Part shown: piece after piece, positions 9,991 through 18,360 of the stretch | How positions within the stretch are numbered: position 1 is the first letter of the stretch | Layout of the letters: each line of letters opens with the position of its first letter | Source: Bdellovibrionales bacterium | GTDB taxonomy: Bacteria > Bdellovibrionota > Bdellovibrionia > Bdellovibrionales > Bdellovibrionaceae | Length of the DNA: 64,000 nt | Assembly (NCBI GenBank): GCA_016713585.1 | Contig: JADJOV010000027.1 | Location: forward strand, 372,001 to 436,000 | Direction of reading: 5' to 3' | Notes under the pieces: model-generated | The model's input: the letters and a program-made list of their open reading frames with translations, nothing else | The model's database searches: none | What the model was told of the DNA's origin: nothing | Made by a program: the position numbers and the translations under genes

Positions 9991-10875
9991 TTAGTATTGA
10001 TAAAAACCACGCCCACTCTTTCGTCCCAACCAACCGGCCTCGACATATTTTACTAACAGAGGGGATGGGCGATATTTCGAATCTCCGAGTCCAGTAAAAA
10101 GAACATTCATGATCGATAGACAAGTATCTAAACCAATAAAATCTGCCAACGCGAGAGGCCCCATGGGCTGATTGGTTCCTAACTTCATCGCACTATCAAT
10201 TGAGTCTGCCGAGGCAATACCTTCATGAAGTGTGAAAATGGCTTCATTAATCATGGGCATCAAAATCCGATTGACAATAAATCCGGGCATATCTTTCACA
10301 CTCTCGACAAATGTTTTGCCCATTTTTTCAGCAACAGCGCGAACAGTTTTAAAGGTCTCATCAGAGGTTTGAAGACCCCGAATCCCCTCAACCAGCTTCA
10401 TCACTGGAACTGGATTCATAAAATGCATTCCTGCAACCAATTCGGGTCGCCTCGTGGCTGCCGCCATTTTAGTAATTGATATTGATGAGGTATTGGTCAC
10501 CAGCAAGGTCCCTGGCTTTGAAACCTTATCTAACTCCTTAAATATTTTTATTTTAAGGTCAATATTTTCAGTCGCGGCTTCAATCACTAGGTCACAGCCA
10601 GCGAGCGGTGAGGCTTCACCAGAGAGCTGAGTCGACAATTGGATCAGATTCAGAAGATTCTTCTTCTGGTCCTCTGACATCGAGTTCTTTTTGATCAATC
10701 GATCACAGGAAGAGGAAATGCTCAGTTGGGCGCGCTTCAAAATTTCGTCAGAAATATCAGTCAGCACAACTTCATAGCCGGTCGCCGCTGCAACCTGAGC
10801 AATACCACTGCCCATTTGTCCAGCTCCAACGATACCAATTTTTCGCACAGCTTCAAAAGCAATACCTTTTTCCAT
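9991..10875 (-). CDS. hbd: 3-hydroxybutyryl-CoA dehydrogenase
   Basis: 294 residues. An N-terminal Rossmann fold binds NAD(P) (GIVGAGQMGSGIAQVAA), followed by the conserved LVIEAATENIDLKIKIF and NTSSISITKMA segments with the substrate and catalytic region HFMNPVPVMKLVEG (catalytic His). The C-terminal helical dimerisation domain has GFIVNRILMPMINEA and GPLALADFIGLDT. It oxidises 3-hydroxybutyryl-CoA to acetoacetyl-CoA or works in reverse. It is first in the minus-strand group hbd-crotonase-icmF. Upstream of the start, AGGAGAG (minus strand) is a good ribosome binding site. Confidence 0.9.
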   Translation of the reverse strand: MEKGIAFEAVRKIGIVGAGQMGSGIAQVAAATGYEVVLTDISDEILKRAQLSISSSCDRLIKKNSMSEDQKKNLLNLIQLSTQLSGEASPLAGCDLVIEAATENIDLKIKIFKELDKVSKPGTLLVTNTSSISITKMAAATRRPELVAGMHFMNPVPVMKLVEGIRGLQTSDETFKTVRAVAEKMGKTFVESVKDMPGFIVNRILMPMINEAIFTLHEGIASADSIDSAMKLGTNQPMGPLALADFIGLDTCLSIMNVLFTGLGDSKYRPSPLLVKYVEAGWLGRKSGRGFYQY

Positions 10876-11084
10876 AGTGACTCTCCTTTGGATTGCACCT
10901 TAACCCGGGAGTCAGTCCTGGTCAAAAGATCTGGCCTTGCCTAAAGCCATGGCGCACGGTGAAATCGGACTGTGCCTAACCCTTTGAAATTAATTTTATT
11001 TTCACACCTCTTCACCTTCTTACCTCAGACCGGCTGGAGCATCTGCGGGATATTCAAACCTCCACGTGGCTCCGCACAAAGTCA

Positions 11085-12212
11085 ATGACGGCGCTCTATG
11101 AATCGCCACAACTAAACTCAACTAAACTCACAACGTTAGCTCCAAACACTTCTCTGCGGATCCTGAACGTATTGAATCATTGGGCGTCCGTCTATGATGG
11201 GCACATGATCGGATGGATCCCTTTCCACCACACCAACACTGTGCGAGAAGATCCGGGTCTCTTTGTGCCCCTCATCGATACCTACATTCGAAGCCTTCCT
11301 CAGCAAGGGGCACCCATTCTTTCGACAGCAGCTAAGGGCTCCCGATGGATTCCCCAGCAAATCATGGAGGATTGGCTAGAAGTTCAATGGGAAGGGCAGC
11401 GTGCCTACTTGGATCTTGCCCATCTCGCTCATCGAATTGATTTTTCAAGCTGGGCGTATCATCGAACTCAAGGATGGATCCGCCTGGGTAGCCGATCCTC
11501 TGGGACCATCATCTCAGACTCCCAAGAGAAATTCTGGCTCAAGGATTTTAGTGCCTTTGAGATAGATCCAAAGAAGGCTCTGATGACAGACTCGATGACA
11601 AATGGTCCCCAGCTTCGCTCTCGAGTGACGCTTGAAAGCATTTCCGCAGTTCGCTGGGTGATGAGTTCTATTGACGGACATGGTGATGTCTGGTGGAAAA
11701 GAGAGATCTTCAAGGAACCTCCCGTGAGAAGCCTAGAGAAAGAGCATTTGAGTTTCGAGGATATCCTAAAAAAAGATCTGTTCTCTTTGTCTTTCGTCAG
11801 CGGAAACTCACTCAGAGGCCAGAAGAACTCAAGCGGCATATCGCAACGAAGTAGCCCTATTTCAGGACTCGCCTCCAGTCATGGAGTCTTTAAAACCAAG
11901 GATGGACAACGCTGGGATCGAATCAATGAGTTTGGTGATGAAAACCTTCCCGTCTGCATTCATCCCGATGGGATTTGGTTTGTCGGCAGCTTCCGAAGTT
12001 TTGATCAGGGTCAAACTTTCGAACCCTTCCTGCGCTGGGATCTCTTGGCTGAGATAATTCAAAATGAACTCAAACGTCCAGCCCTTTATTTGAAACTTTC
12101 TCGAATTATAGCCCTGAAGGGATCCCAATTAGAGATTGTGATTGAGACTGGTTTCCGTCCGGTCCACTTGCGAGGCCATACACTTGGTCAGTTCTGGAAC
12201 ATTTCAAAATAA
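11085..12212 (+). CDS. SH3-like domain protein, hypothetical
   Basis: At least 375 residues. The N-terminus looks like a bacterial SH3 (cell-wall-binding type) repeat: TALYESPQLNS, LRILNVLNHWASVYDG, MIGWIPFHHT, and a second copy near residues 60-100 (GAPILSTAAKGSRWIPQQ, WLEVQWEGQRAYLDL). The rest has short WD-like beta strands (VFKTKDGQRWDRIN, GIWFVGSFRSFDQGQTFEPF) and ends GHTLGQFWNISK. The reading frame is open upstream of the ATG to 10980 but has no ATG. A signal-peptide-like stretch starting at TTG 10984 lies in another frame, so the true N-terminus may be lost to an indel. It is probably exported; function unknown. Confidence 0.55.
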   Translation: MTALYESPQLNSTKLTTLAPNTSLRILNVLNHWASVYDGHMIGWIPFHHTNTVREDPGLFVPLIDTYIRSLPQQGAPILSTAAKGSRWIPQQIMEDWLEVQWEGQRAYLDLAHLAHRIDFSSWAYHRTQGWIRLGSRSSGTIISDSQEKFWLKDFSAFEIDPKKALMTDSMTNGPQLRSRVTLESISAVRWVMSSIDGHGDVWWKREIFKEPPVRSLEKEHLSFEDILKKDLFSLSFVSGNSLRGQKNSSGISQRSSPISGLASSHGVFKTKDGQRWDRINEFGDENLPVCIHPDGIWFVGSFRSFDQGQTFEPFLRWDLLAEIIQNELKRPALYLKLSRIIALKGSQLEIVIETGFRPVHLRGHTLGQFWNISK

Positions 12213-12305
12213 CTCTCTTGCTGAAACTTAGACAGTGAATGCATAATATAAGCAATCATGGAATTAGAACGACTAAATTTGAGATGGGTTTGAGATGGGT
12301 TTGAA

Positions 12306-12963
12306 ATGAATTTGGTGAAGAAGTGGATTCTTCTAGTTGAAGATGACAAAGCTTTTGCCGACCTACTTATGGCGGATCTGGTTAAAATATCTGATTTCAA
12401 GATGATCTGGGCCAAAACCCTTCCTGAAGGAATGACCAAACTCAATAATCAGAAATTTTCTTGCATACTGCTCGATCTTCAGCTGGAAAAACACTCCGGC
12501 CTTAAACTTATTCAGCAGGTTCGAAATCCGAATGCCACAAAACAGCTCAATGCAGATACACCTATTATCCTGATGAGCGGATACTTGAAAGGTGATGTGG
12601 TTGTCAGTGTTGCAACCTTGGTTCAGGGAATCATTGCCAAGCCCTTTAAACCAACAGACGTTATTCAAAAAAATCCGTGACGCAATCGATGGAACAGACG
12701 CCCCCCTAGAGATGGCAGCAGCAGCAGCGGCCCCCACCCTTAACTCAGCGGCAGGGGTCACCCCTGAAACTCTATCAAAGTTTGTTCATGATCTGAATAA
12801 CATATTGGCTATTGTCGATATGTCAATGGATCGCTTGACTAAAAATTTAACTGAAATAAAGGCCACCCGCGAACTTGAAAACGTGGCTAAAATTGATGGG
12901 CATGTCAAAAGAATAATTAATCTGGTTAAGGATTTCAGAGAAGCTAAGAATAAAGCCTCTTAA
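12306..12963 (+). CDS. Response regulator receiver with DHp-like tail (frameshifted)
   Basis: Residues 1-120 are a CheY-like receiver: acidic pair in LLVEDDKAFADLL, phospho-acceptor Asp in ILLDLQLEKHSGL, Thr/Ser switch in IILMSGYLKG and Lys in IIAKPFKPTDV. The frame then stops at 12680. Shifting one base just before the A7 run at 12667-12673 continues into KKIRDAIDG, a poly-Ala linker and a helical segment, KFVHDLNNILAIVDMSMDRL, that resembles the H-box helix of sensor kinases (HDxNN). No ATPase domain follows. I infer a receiver coupled to a DHp/HPt-like helical domain, possibly a phosphorelay intermediate. The gene is monocistronic. Confidence 0.65.
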
Positions 12964-13011
12964 GTGATATTATAAATAATCCAACATTTTAATAGTACTA
13001 CGTTCACAAAA

Positions 13012-13863
13012 TTAATTTAGTTGAGATTGCATCTCGCAATAAACCTGTCGCTGGAGGTCTGGACGATTCTTCAAATCATAATTCTGCGTGGAAAGCGGCG
13101 GAAGAATTCGAACTTCCACGTCCCGAAACCAACGATCCCAATTTGGAAATAATTGCCCTTTTGGAAGAATCTGAGAAGCTCCTCGAATAACCACAGGAAC
13201 AATGGGAACCTGGGCCTGAATCGCAAAGACAAATGGCCCAGACTTGAATGGAGCCAAGATCTCACGAGACTTCCGGTCTGTGTCCCCAGCTGGAGACTGG
13301 CGCGCCTCGCCGCCACTGGATTGCCGACTGGTTAGACGACCGGGCTGCGGCTTCGTTCTGCCGCCTTCGGGCTGCTGTTTCGTTCTGCCCCCTTCGGGTT
13401 GCTGTTTCGTTCTGCCCCCTTCGGGGGCAAGTGCAAATCTCTCGCCGTTTTGCATTCGAATCGTGGCCTCGTCATAGATTCGAAAAACGCTCTCCTTTCG
13501 AGCTCGATCAATGGGCAACATTCCAAGTCGCATCATTGCTGCGCCAAAAAAAGGTATCTTAAACAGTTCAATTTTTGCTCCAAATCGAAGTCCGGGAATG
13601 CCGTCAGCCAGAGCAAAAATATCAAAAAAACTCGCATGATTAAAAACTAACACGGCTCCACCAACTTCGTGAAGGTGCTCAAGACCAACCACATGCACCC
13701 GCACTCCAAACATTCGACACGAAATTCGTCCCCAGAATGACACCATCCAATCATCAATTTTTCGATTTCGAAAAATAAAATTCAATAAATAAGTACAAAC
13801 TGACGTCGCCATTAAGAATGGTCCGTAAAGAATCGCCATAAGTATACTTCGAAATAAGGCCAT
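13012..13863 (-). CDS. plsC: 1-acyl-sn-glycerol-3-phosphate acyltransferase
   Basis: Membrane acyltransferase of phospholipid synthesis. It has a hydrophobic N-terminus (ALFRSILMAILYGPFLMATS), the catalytic HX4D box NHASFFDIF, the substrate box with EGGR (LAPEGGRTK) and the C-terminal VPIVPVVIRGA. I choose the ATG at 13863 rather than 14040 because the longer N-terminus overlaps the real end of the upstream TIGR04552-type gene, which stops 4 bases before this ATG. An unusual insertion of about 45 residues directly after the EGGR box separates it from APFKSGPFV. It is made of a 27-bp tandem repeat that copies the EGGRTK peptide, then Gly/Ser/Arg-rich sequence. Without it the protein has normal PlsC length. 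Confidence 0.82.
   Translation of the reverse strand: MALFRSILMAILYGPFLMATSVCTYLLNFIFRNRKIDDWMVSFWGRISCRMFGVRVHVVGLEHLHEVGGAVLVFNHASFFDIFALADGIPGLRFGAKIELFKIPFFGAAMMRLGMLPIDRARKESVFRIYDEATIRMQNGERFALAPEGGRTKQQPEGGRTKQQPEGGRTKPQPGRLTSRQSSGGEARQSPAGDTDRKSREILAPFKSGPFVFAIQAQVPIVPVVIRGASQILPKGQLFPNWDRWFRDVEVRILPPLSTQNYDLKNRPDLQRQVYCEMQSQLN
13352..13432. repeat. 27-bp tandem repeat inside plsC
   Basis: Three adjacent 27-bp units start at 13352, 13379 and 13406, the third diverging at its end. Each encodes QQPEGGRTK on the minus strand, so the acyltransferase substrate-binding peptide is written three times in frame. Confidence 0.85.
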
Positions 13864-13867
13864 AGCG

Positions 13868-14982
13868 TTAAGAAACTGTCTCTGGGAAAAGCCTCTTTCG
13901 CGCCAAAAGCTTCTGTCTCTCTTTATATGCCTTATGCTCAGACGGGCCAGATGCGATCCGCTTATACGCATCTGAATCCATAATCTGAACTTCAAAGGGA
14001 TAAAAGAAACTGAAAGACTGGGAAACTCCTGATGAATCACCCTTTGACCGAACTCGAATCAATTTCCTGGTAATAAATTTGATAAACTTGAAGTCCCCCC
14101 CGACTGCTCATTCAGCTTTCTGAGCAAGAGGGCCTTGGCACCTTCCTCGCGAAGTGAATCTTCAAAAATCTGATTAACCTCTCCCGGCGAGGGGGCAGGG
14201 TTTCTCTTGCGCAGCTTTTCGCACACCTGAATAAAAAGACCGACTGGATACATATTATTAGACGATTGATCCGGCATAATGTGAGCGAAACTCATTAAAT
14301 TCTCTTCCACGAGGAAGCGAATAACTTGGAAAGAATCAAACAAACTTTCAGTCACAAAGCGAACACCCAGCTTATCAAAGATCTTCATCGCCAAAGCATC
14401 CGGCTTAGCCAACAATTTAATGACCGTGCTCGAGGATGTTTTAAAGGGTTTAACTTCAAATGCATCCAGCTGTATATGAGTCAATCCACGTGGAGACTTT
14501 AGCCAAATTCGCTCACCTTCATGAGCAATAGCCCTCTGAAAAGGCGTCAAGATCTGACTTTGAATTTCCTCTGAAAACGAACTAAAAAGATCATTTTCAG
14601 AATGAACAAAGACGTGCATCCCACGCAAAATTGCACACGACCAGCGCTGAAGCTCACGACTCCCTTCAACGCCAGCATCTTTCGAGTGACTCGCCCAAAG
14701 CAAAAGATGTCTTAAATCAGCCAGAGTTTTTCTATCCCGCAAAATCTCAGGAATCTCGGATTCTGAAAACCCAAGCCGTTCGACCATTAAGACTAAAGCA
14801 CGACGGTGATAATACCAAAGCCTTTCCAAATCCTCTGGGTCTTCCAAATTGAACCCGTAACTCTGAACGAAGGAGCTCGCCTCTTGCAAAGTTTTAATAT
14901 TAAGTTTTGGAATATCAATAGCTGATAATCCTCCGGCAACGGAGTTCAATATATCGAATTCAAAATTGTAACGTGCTGGCAT
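13868..14982 (-). CDS. TIGR04552-type conserved protein (frameshifted)
   Basis: The N-terminal part, MPARYNFEFDILNSVAGGLS, and the segment NMYPVGLFIQ match my recollection of the TIGR04552 family of uncharacterised proteins in Bdellovibrio and delta-proteobacteria. The first frame ends at 14059 after SSLSNLLPGN. A one-base shift near 14060-14070 continues as IRVRSKGDSSGVSQSFSFFY, then PFEVQIMDSDAYKRIA, to a stop at 13868. The frame is open upstream to 15018, but the ATG at 14982 gives the family-like start. No catalytic motif is recognised. The tight 4-base spacing to plsC indicates an operon, so a role linked to membrane lipids is possible but unproven. Confidence 0.6.
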
Positions 14983-15149
14983 GGCAATCATAGAACAAGA
15001 TCCCGTAGAGAGGATCAAGAAATTATTAGTCTAACAGGGCGCATTTTGGGTTTATTGAAACACTGACTGACTTGAAATGCTGCGCCGCAATCGGTTTCAA
15101 ACATCACTCGAGTATTGGACTTATGAACTTTTTGCTAAGTCATCAACCA

Positions 15150-15788
15150 TTAGTCCAAAAGTCCGCACTTTGAAATCTTAAATGCTCCTAAGGGTCCGCT
15201 CTGAGGGGAATAACCCGCAAAAGCCTGAGAATTCTGGAACTGAATTTGACCCCAAGCAAAGCTCGCGTCGAATTGGCCATTTATGGTGACAGTGCCATAT
15301 TTATCCTGAAAGGTTGCTTGGAAGGTTCTGGCAGTGGCATTCATCGTTCCACTTGTTCCCATTTGTTGGTAATTGGCAGGCGAGATCCCTTCACCACCTT
15401 GAAATTTTATTGAATCGGTGATGGTGATTTCTAAACCCGACTGTTCACGAATGAGTTGACCTTGAGCCGTGAACTTCAACTTTCCTCGCAGATCAATGCC
15501 CGTCGTTGTGGAACCTGGATTTCCATCGACAGTTCCCAACGATGCCGGATCCATCCACGCAGACACATATCCCGCGACTTGATTCTGAAAATTGCCGCCT
15601 TGACCACCATCGTAAATGATACCAACTCCTGAGGTCCCGTCCACACAATTCCCGGCAATAGCTTGGCCTCCTCGAAGAGCCGTATCTTTCTTGCTTCTCT
15701 CACCACAGGCCGTAAGAAATAAACTCATTCCTAGAACTGATCCCAAAAGCCAGTTTAGTACATTGTGGAAATCATTATTTTTGTTCAT
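15150..15788 (-). CDS. Predicted lipoprotein
   Basis: 212 residues with a lipoprotein signal: basic start MNKNN, hydrophobic VLGMSLFLTAC, lipobox LTAC with Cys28. The mature part is Gly/Ser/Thr/Gln-rich and beta-like (GVGIIYDGGQGG, TATARTF-type strands, FQDKYGTVTINGQF), resembling small surface beta-sandwich lipoproteins. The upstream minus strand has AGAGGAGTAATTTATG, a strong ribosome binding site. No family is recognised. Confidence 0.7.
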   Translation of the reverse strand: MNKNNDFHNVLNWLLGSVLGMSLFLTACGERSKKDTALRGGQAIAGNCVDGTSGVGIIYDGGQGGNFQNQVAGYVSAWMDPASLGTVDGNPGSTTTGIDLRGKLKFTAQGQLIREQSGLEITITDSIKFQGGEGISPANYQQMGTSGTMNATARTFQATFQDKYGTVTINGQFDASFAWGQIQFQNSQAFAGYSPQSGPLGAFKISKCGLLD

Positions 15789-15951
15789 AAATTACTCCTC
15801 TGTTTACTACCTTCGCAAACCTCAGGCCAGCCAAGTCCAATCAGCTCAAGCTGATCGTCTCAGGTTGACACAATCACGTCCAAAAGGCGCAAAGTCGTCC
15901 GTCTTTGACTAAACTGTAAACAGAGCTCCCCGGCCTCAACCCAAACAAACT

Positions 15952-16611
15952 TTGACCCGATACAACTCCGTAATGGGGGTTCATTTGTCCGAACGGCCTT
16001 TGAGACTAGGAAAATTCGTCGGTTATTTTTGCATCCAATTACTATTGCTCAGCTGTCAATCCCGTCCAGCAAAAGTCGATCATTCCGACGTCGCTATTCC
16101 ATCAAAATCAAAAACTCCAACCGATAGTCTGGCCATTGCCCGCAGGAAACCCACCCGATTGATTAAACAAAATCAGAAAAATACAGATTCTCGGAGAAAA
16201 AGCATCTACTGTGAGGGTGATTTCTTGGACTACTCAAAACCCCAAGAAGCTTTCTTGGGACTCACTGTACAATTTGTCTATGATCAGCGCAATACAATTG
16301 ACATGATTCTTCTCAATGATGAGGAAAAGTCCATTCAAAGACTCACTTATAAAGTCAAACAAAAAGAATCTCTCAAACTCGCCGAAACTCATGGAAATCA
16401 AACTGTTCTTGCGAGTCACCCCGAAGGCTTACGGTTACCTGGATTTCCTATCTCAAGAAAAATTATGGCTTTGTTACCTTTTCGCCCATTCAAGATTGAT
16501 TCCTCCGAAACAGAGAATCAAGCTGAGCTGTTCGGAACTCTAAACTTCCAGAATTCAAAAAACGAGTTTGTGGGTGGGAATCAGAGGCTCAATTGCAGTT
16601 TTGACCCTTAG
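15952..16611 (+). CDS. Predicted lipoprotein, hypothetical
   Basis: 219 residues. After a basic start, the hydrophobic segment FVGYFCIQLLLLSC ends in the lipobox LLSC. The ATG at 15952 gives a long n-region; the ATG at 15973 (MGVHLSERP) is a good alternative. The mature region has a Lys/Arg-rich linker followed by a beta-rich domain (YCEGDFLDY, FVYDQRNTIDMILLND, AELFGTLNFQNSKNEF). Two Cys, YCEGD and LNCSFDP, could pair. It converges on pcp and overlaps it by about 20 bases tail to tail. Function unknown. Confidence 0.6.
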   Translation: MTRYNSVMGVHLSERPLRLGKFVGYFCIQLLLLSCQSRPAKVDHSDVAIPSKSKTPTDSLAIARRKPTRLIKQNQKNTDSRRKSIYCEGDFLDYSKPQEAFLGLTVQFVYDQRNTIDMILLNDEEKSIQRLTYKVKQKESLKLAETHGNQTVLASHPEGLRLPGFPISRKIMALLPFRPFKIDSSETENQAELFGTLNFQNSKNEFVGGNQRLNCSFDP

Positions 16612-17185
16612 GACTCGTCAATAAACCTTCGATCATCTGCGAGAGTTTTTCAAAATCACTCTCCTGGGGTAAATGTATAAAGACACAGTTTTTATTTATC
16701 TTGAGGACCTGAAAATAAAGATAATTACATAGATAGGTGCCGGCAGAATGAGAGATCTTCAAATTCAAACCTAAATCTGCATACTCCTTGAGCCATTGAT
16801 GGAAAGGCAGTTTGTTAATAAGAGCTTCTGGCTGGGATTGATCAATCATTTGAGGCAAGGGCGCGAGGCCCAGGTTATCCGCCAGCTCCCCCTCAATCCA
16901 GTTCAGGGCCACTCGTTCCAACGAAGTGCAATCACGACCCGAAGCCAGCCCAAAGAGAACTATAAAATCGAAATCGACAAGATTGAGGGCTGCGAGTTTT
17001 TGATCAATCAACGCATAACTGACTGGCAAAACAACCGTCTGGTAGCCCCTGTTGCCTAGATAGGTCATGAGTTCAGCGCTTGGATTCACTTTGAATTCGC
17101 CAAAGGGCTCAAAGCCAGTCAGAAGGAACCTCTTTAGACCCTTTTTCTGAGTTCTTTCTGCAGCATTTCTGAGAGCACCACTCAT
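16589..17185 (-). CDS. pcp: Pyroglutamyl-peptidase I
   Basis: 198 residues, close to the usual 210-220 of peptidase family C15. It begins with the family hallmark FLLTGFEPFGEFKVNPS. The catalytic triad is visible: Glu in SLERVALN, Cys in AGTYLCNYLYF and His in FIHLPQE. It removes N-terminal pyroglutamate from peptides in the cytoplasm, a scavenging role that suits a protein-degrading predator or saprophyte. It overlaps the end of the convergent lipoprotein gene by 23 bases. It is monocistronic. Confidence 0.85.
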   Translation of the reverse strand: MSGALRNAAERTQKKGLKRFLLTGFEPFGEFKVNPSAELMTYLGNRGYQTVVLPVSYALIDQKLAALNLVDFDFIVLFGLASGRDCTSLERVALNWIEGELADNLGLAPLPQMIDQSQPEALINKLPFHQWLKEYADLGLNLKISHSAGTYLCNYLYFQVLKINKNCVFIHLPQESDFEKLSQMIEGLLTSPKGQNCN

Positions 17186-17397
17186 GTTGGCTCACGTTCG
17201 CTTTTGATTCTTTTTGACGACAGACACCTTTGTAATCCACCCTTGTTCCGTAAGTCAATGAGTGCCTCCCAAGGGGGCCGGACTTTGATCTTGCCCTCAC
17301 TTAAACAATCCATCCTTTAGCCTAGCCATCCTTTGATCAGGTGTCCTTTTTACTGCCTTTTAGTTTTATAGTTGCTAGTGTTTAAAGGACAGCAAGG

Positions 17398-18336
17398 ATG
17401 CTCGTCTTGAACATGATTAGATCTGCTCAAAAAAAAAATCGGCAGCCTTTTGGCAACAGATGGCTCCCTTATTTAGTTTTTTTATTTATCGGTTACACCG
17501 TGGCCGATTCATTAATTGTTGGCACTCGGGACTTGATGTTGCCAAATCAAGCACCGCCGGCACCTCCACCGACAATAGCTTCTTCGAACATCATTGAACA
17601 TGGACTCCTCCAACCCATTGTCAGAAGAAATATTTTCCGTTCCGAGGGGGACGACCCACCTCCCCTGCAGGCCAAGGGAGTGATCAGTGCCCCAACTCGG
17701 GAGGATGCTCCTGTCCTCAGCTCGCTGCCCATTAACCTTATTGGAACCTTGGTTCACTCAAATCCATCGAAATCACTTGCGGCAATTGAGGTCAAATCAA
17801 AAAACCAAATCCTTTCTTACACCGAGAAGAGAGAAATCGAAACGCTTGCAACCGTAGAAAAGATTGAACGAGGAAAGGTCTTTATTCGAAACTCGAATAA
17901 CGGTCGCATGGAGTATATAGAACTCAAGGCAAATTCGAAAGTCGTCTTCGGCGCTGCAGTTAAGCCAGCCGTCTCGATGGCGAAGGGTGAAGTCAAACAA
18001 CTTGCTGAAAACCAATTTGAAATCAGCCGAAAGGTTCTGGACAAGTATACGGGGGATCTCTCAAGCATCCTTATGCAAGCTCGAGCGGTTCCTGCTAAAC
18101 GCCCAGGCACGGGCGAAGTTTACGGATTTCGTCTTCTGGAAATTCAGCCTGGCAGCATTTACACTGAACTTGGTCTTAAGGCTATGGATGTTATCTGTGG
18201 AGTGAATGGCTCACCAGTGACAAGCCCTCAACAGGCTATGGAATTTTATAGCGCCTTGAAAAGTTCCTCGGGAATTGAACTCTGTGTTGAAAGAGACGGA
18301 AAACAAAATAACCACAAATACGTGATCCCTCAATAA
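17398..18336 (+). CDS. gspC: T2SS inner-membrane protein GspC
   Basis: 312 residues. There is one N-terminal membrane helix (LPYLVFLFIGYTVADSLIV), a Pro-rich linker (NQAPPAPPPT), and the homology region HR domain around QPIVRRNIFRSEGDD to INLIGTLVHSNPSKSLAAIE. A C-terminal PDZ domain follows (FRLLEIQPGSIYTELGLK, MDVICGVNGSPVTSPQQAME). GspC bridges the inner-membrane platform to the GspD secretin and may recruit substrates. It is the first gene of the rightward T2SS cluster; AAGGACAGCAAGG precedes the ATG. It is intact, unlike gspD-F. Confidence 0.88.
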   Translation: MLVLNMIRSAQKKNRQPFGNRWLPYLVFLFIGYTVADSLIVGTRDLMLPNQAPPAPPPTIASSNIIEHGLLQPIVRRNIFRSEGDDPPPLQAKGVISAPTREDAPVLSSLPINLIGTLVHSNPSKSLAAIEVKSKNQILSYTEKREIETLATVEKIERGKVFIRNSNNGRMEYIELKANSKVVFGAAVKPAVSMAKGEVKQLAENQFEISRKVLDKYTGDLSSILMQARAVPAKRPGTGEVYGFRLLEIQPGSIYTELGLKAMDVICGVNGSPVTSPQQAMEFYSALKSSSGIELCVERDGKQNNHKYVIPQ

Positions 18337-18360
18337 AATTGCGTCCGCAAAGGAAGGTGG

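Noticed and set aside
13864..14040. Upstream start for PlsC
   Set aside because: It overlaps the in-frame-corrected end of the TIGR04552-type gene; the ATG at 13863 leaves a normal N-terminus 4 bases after that stop.
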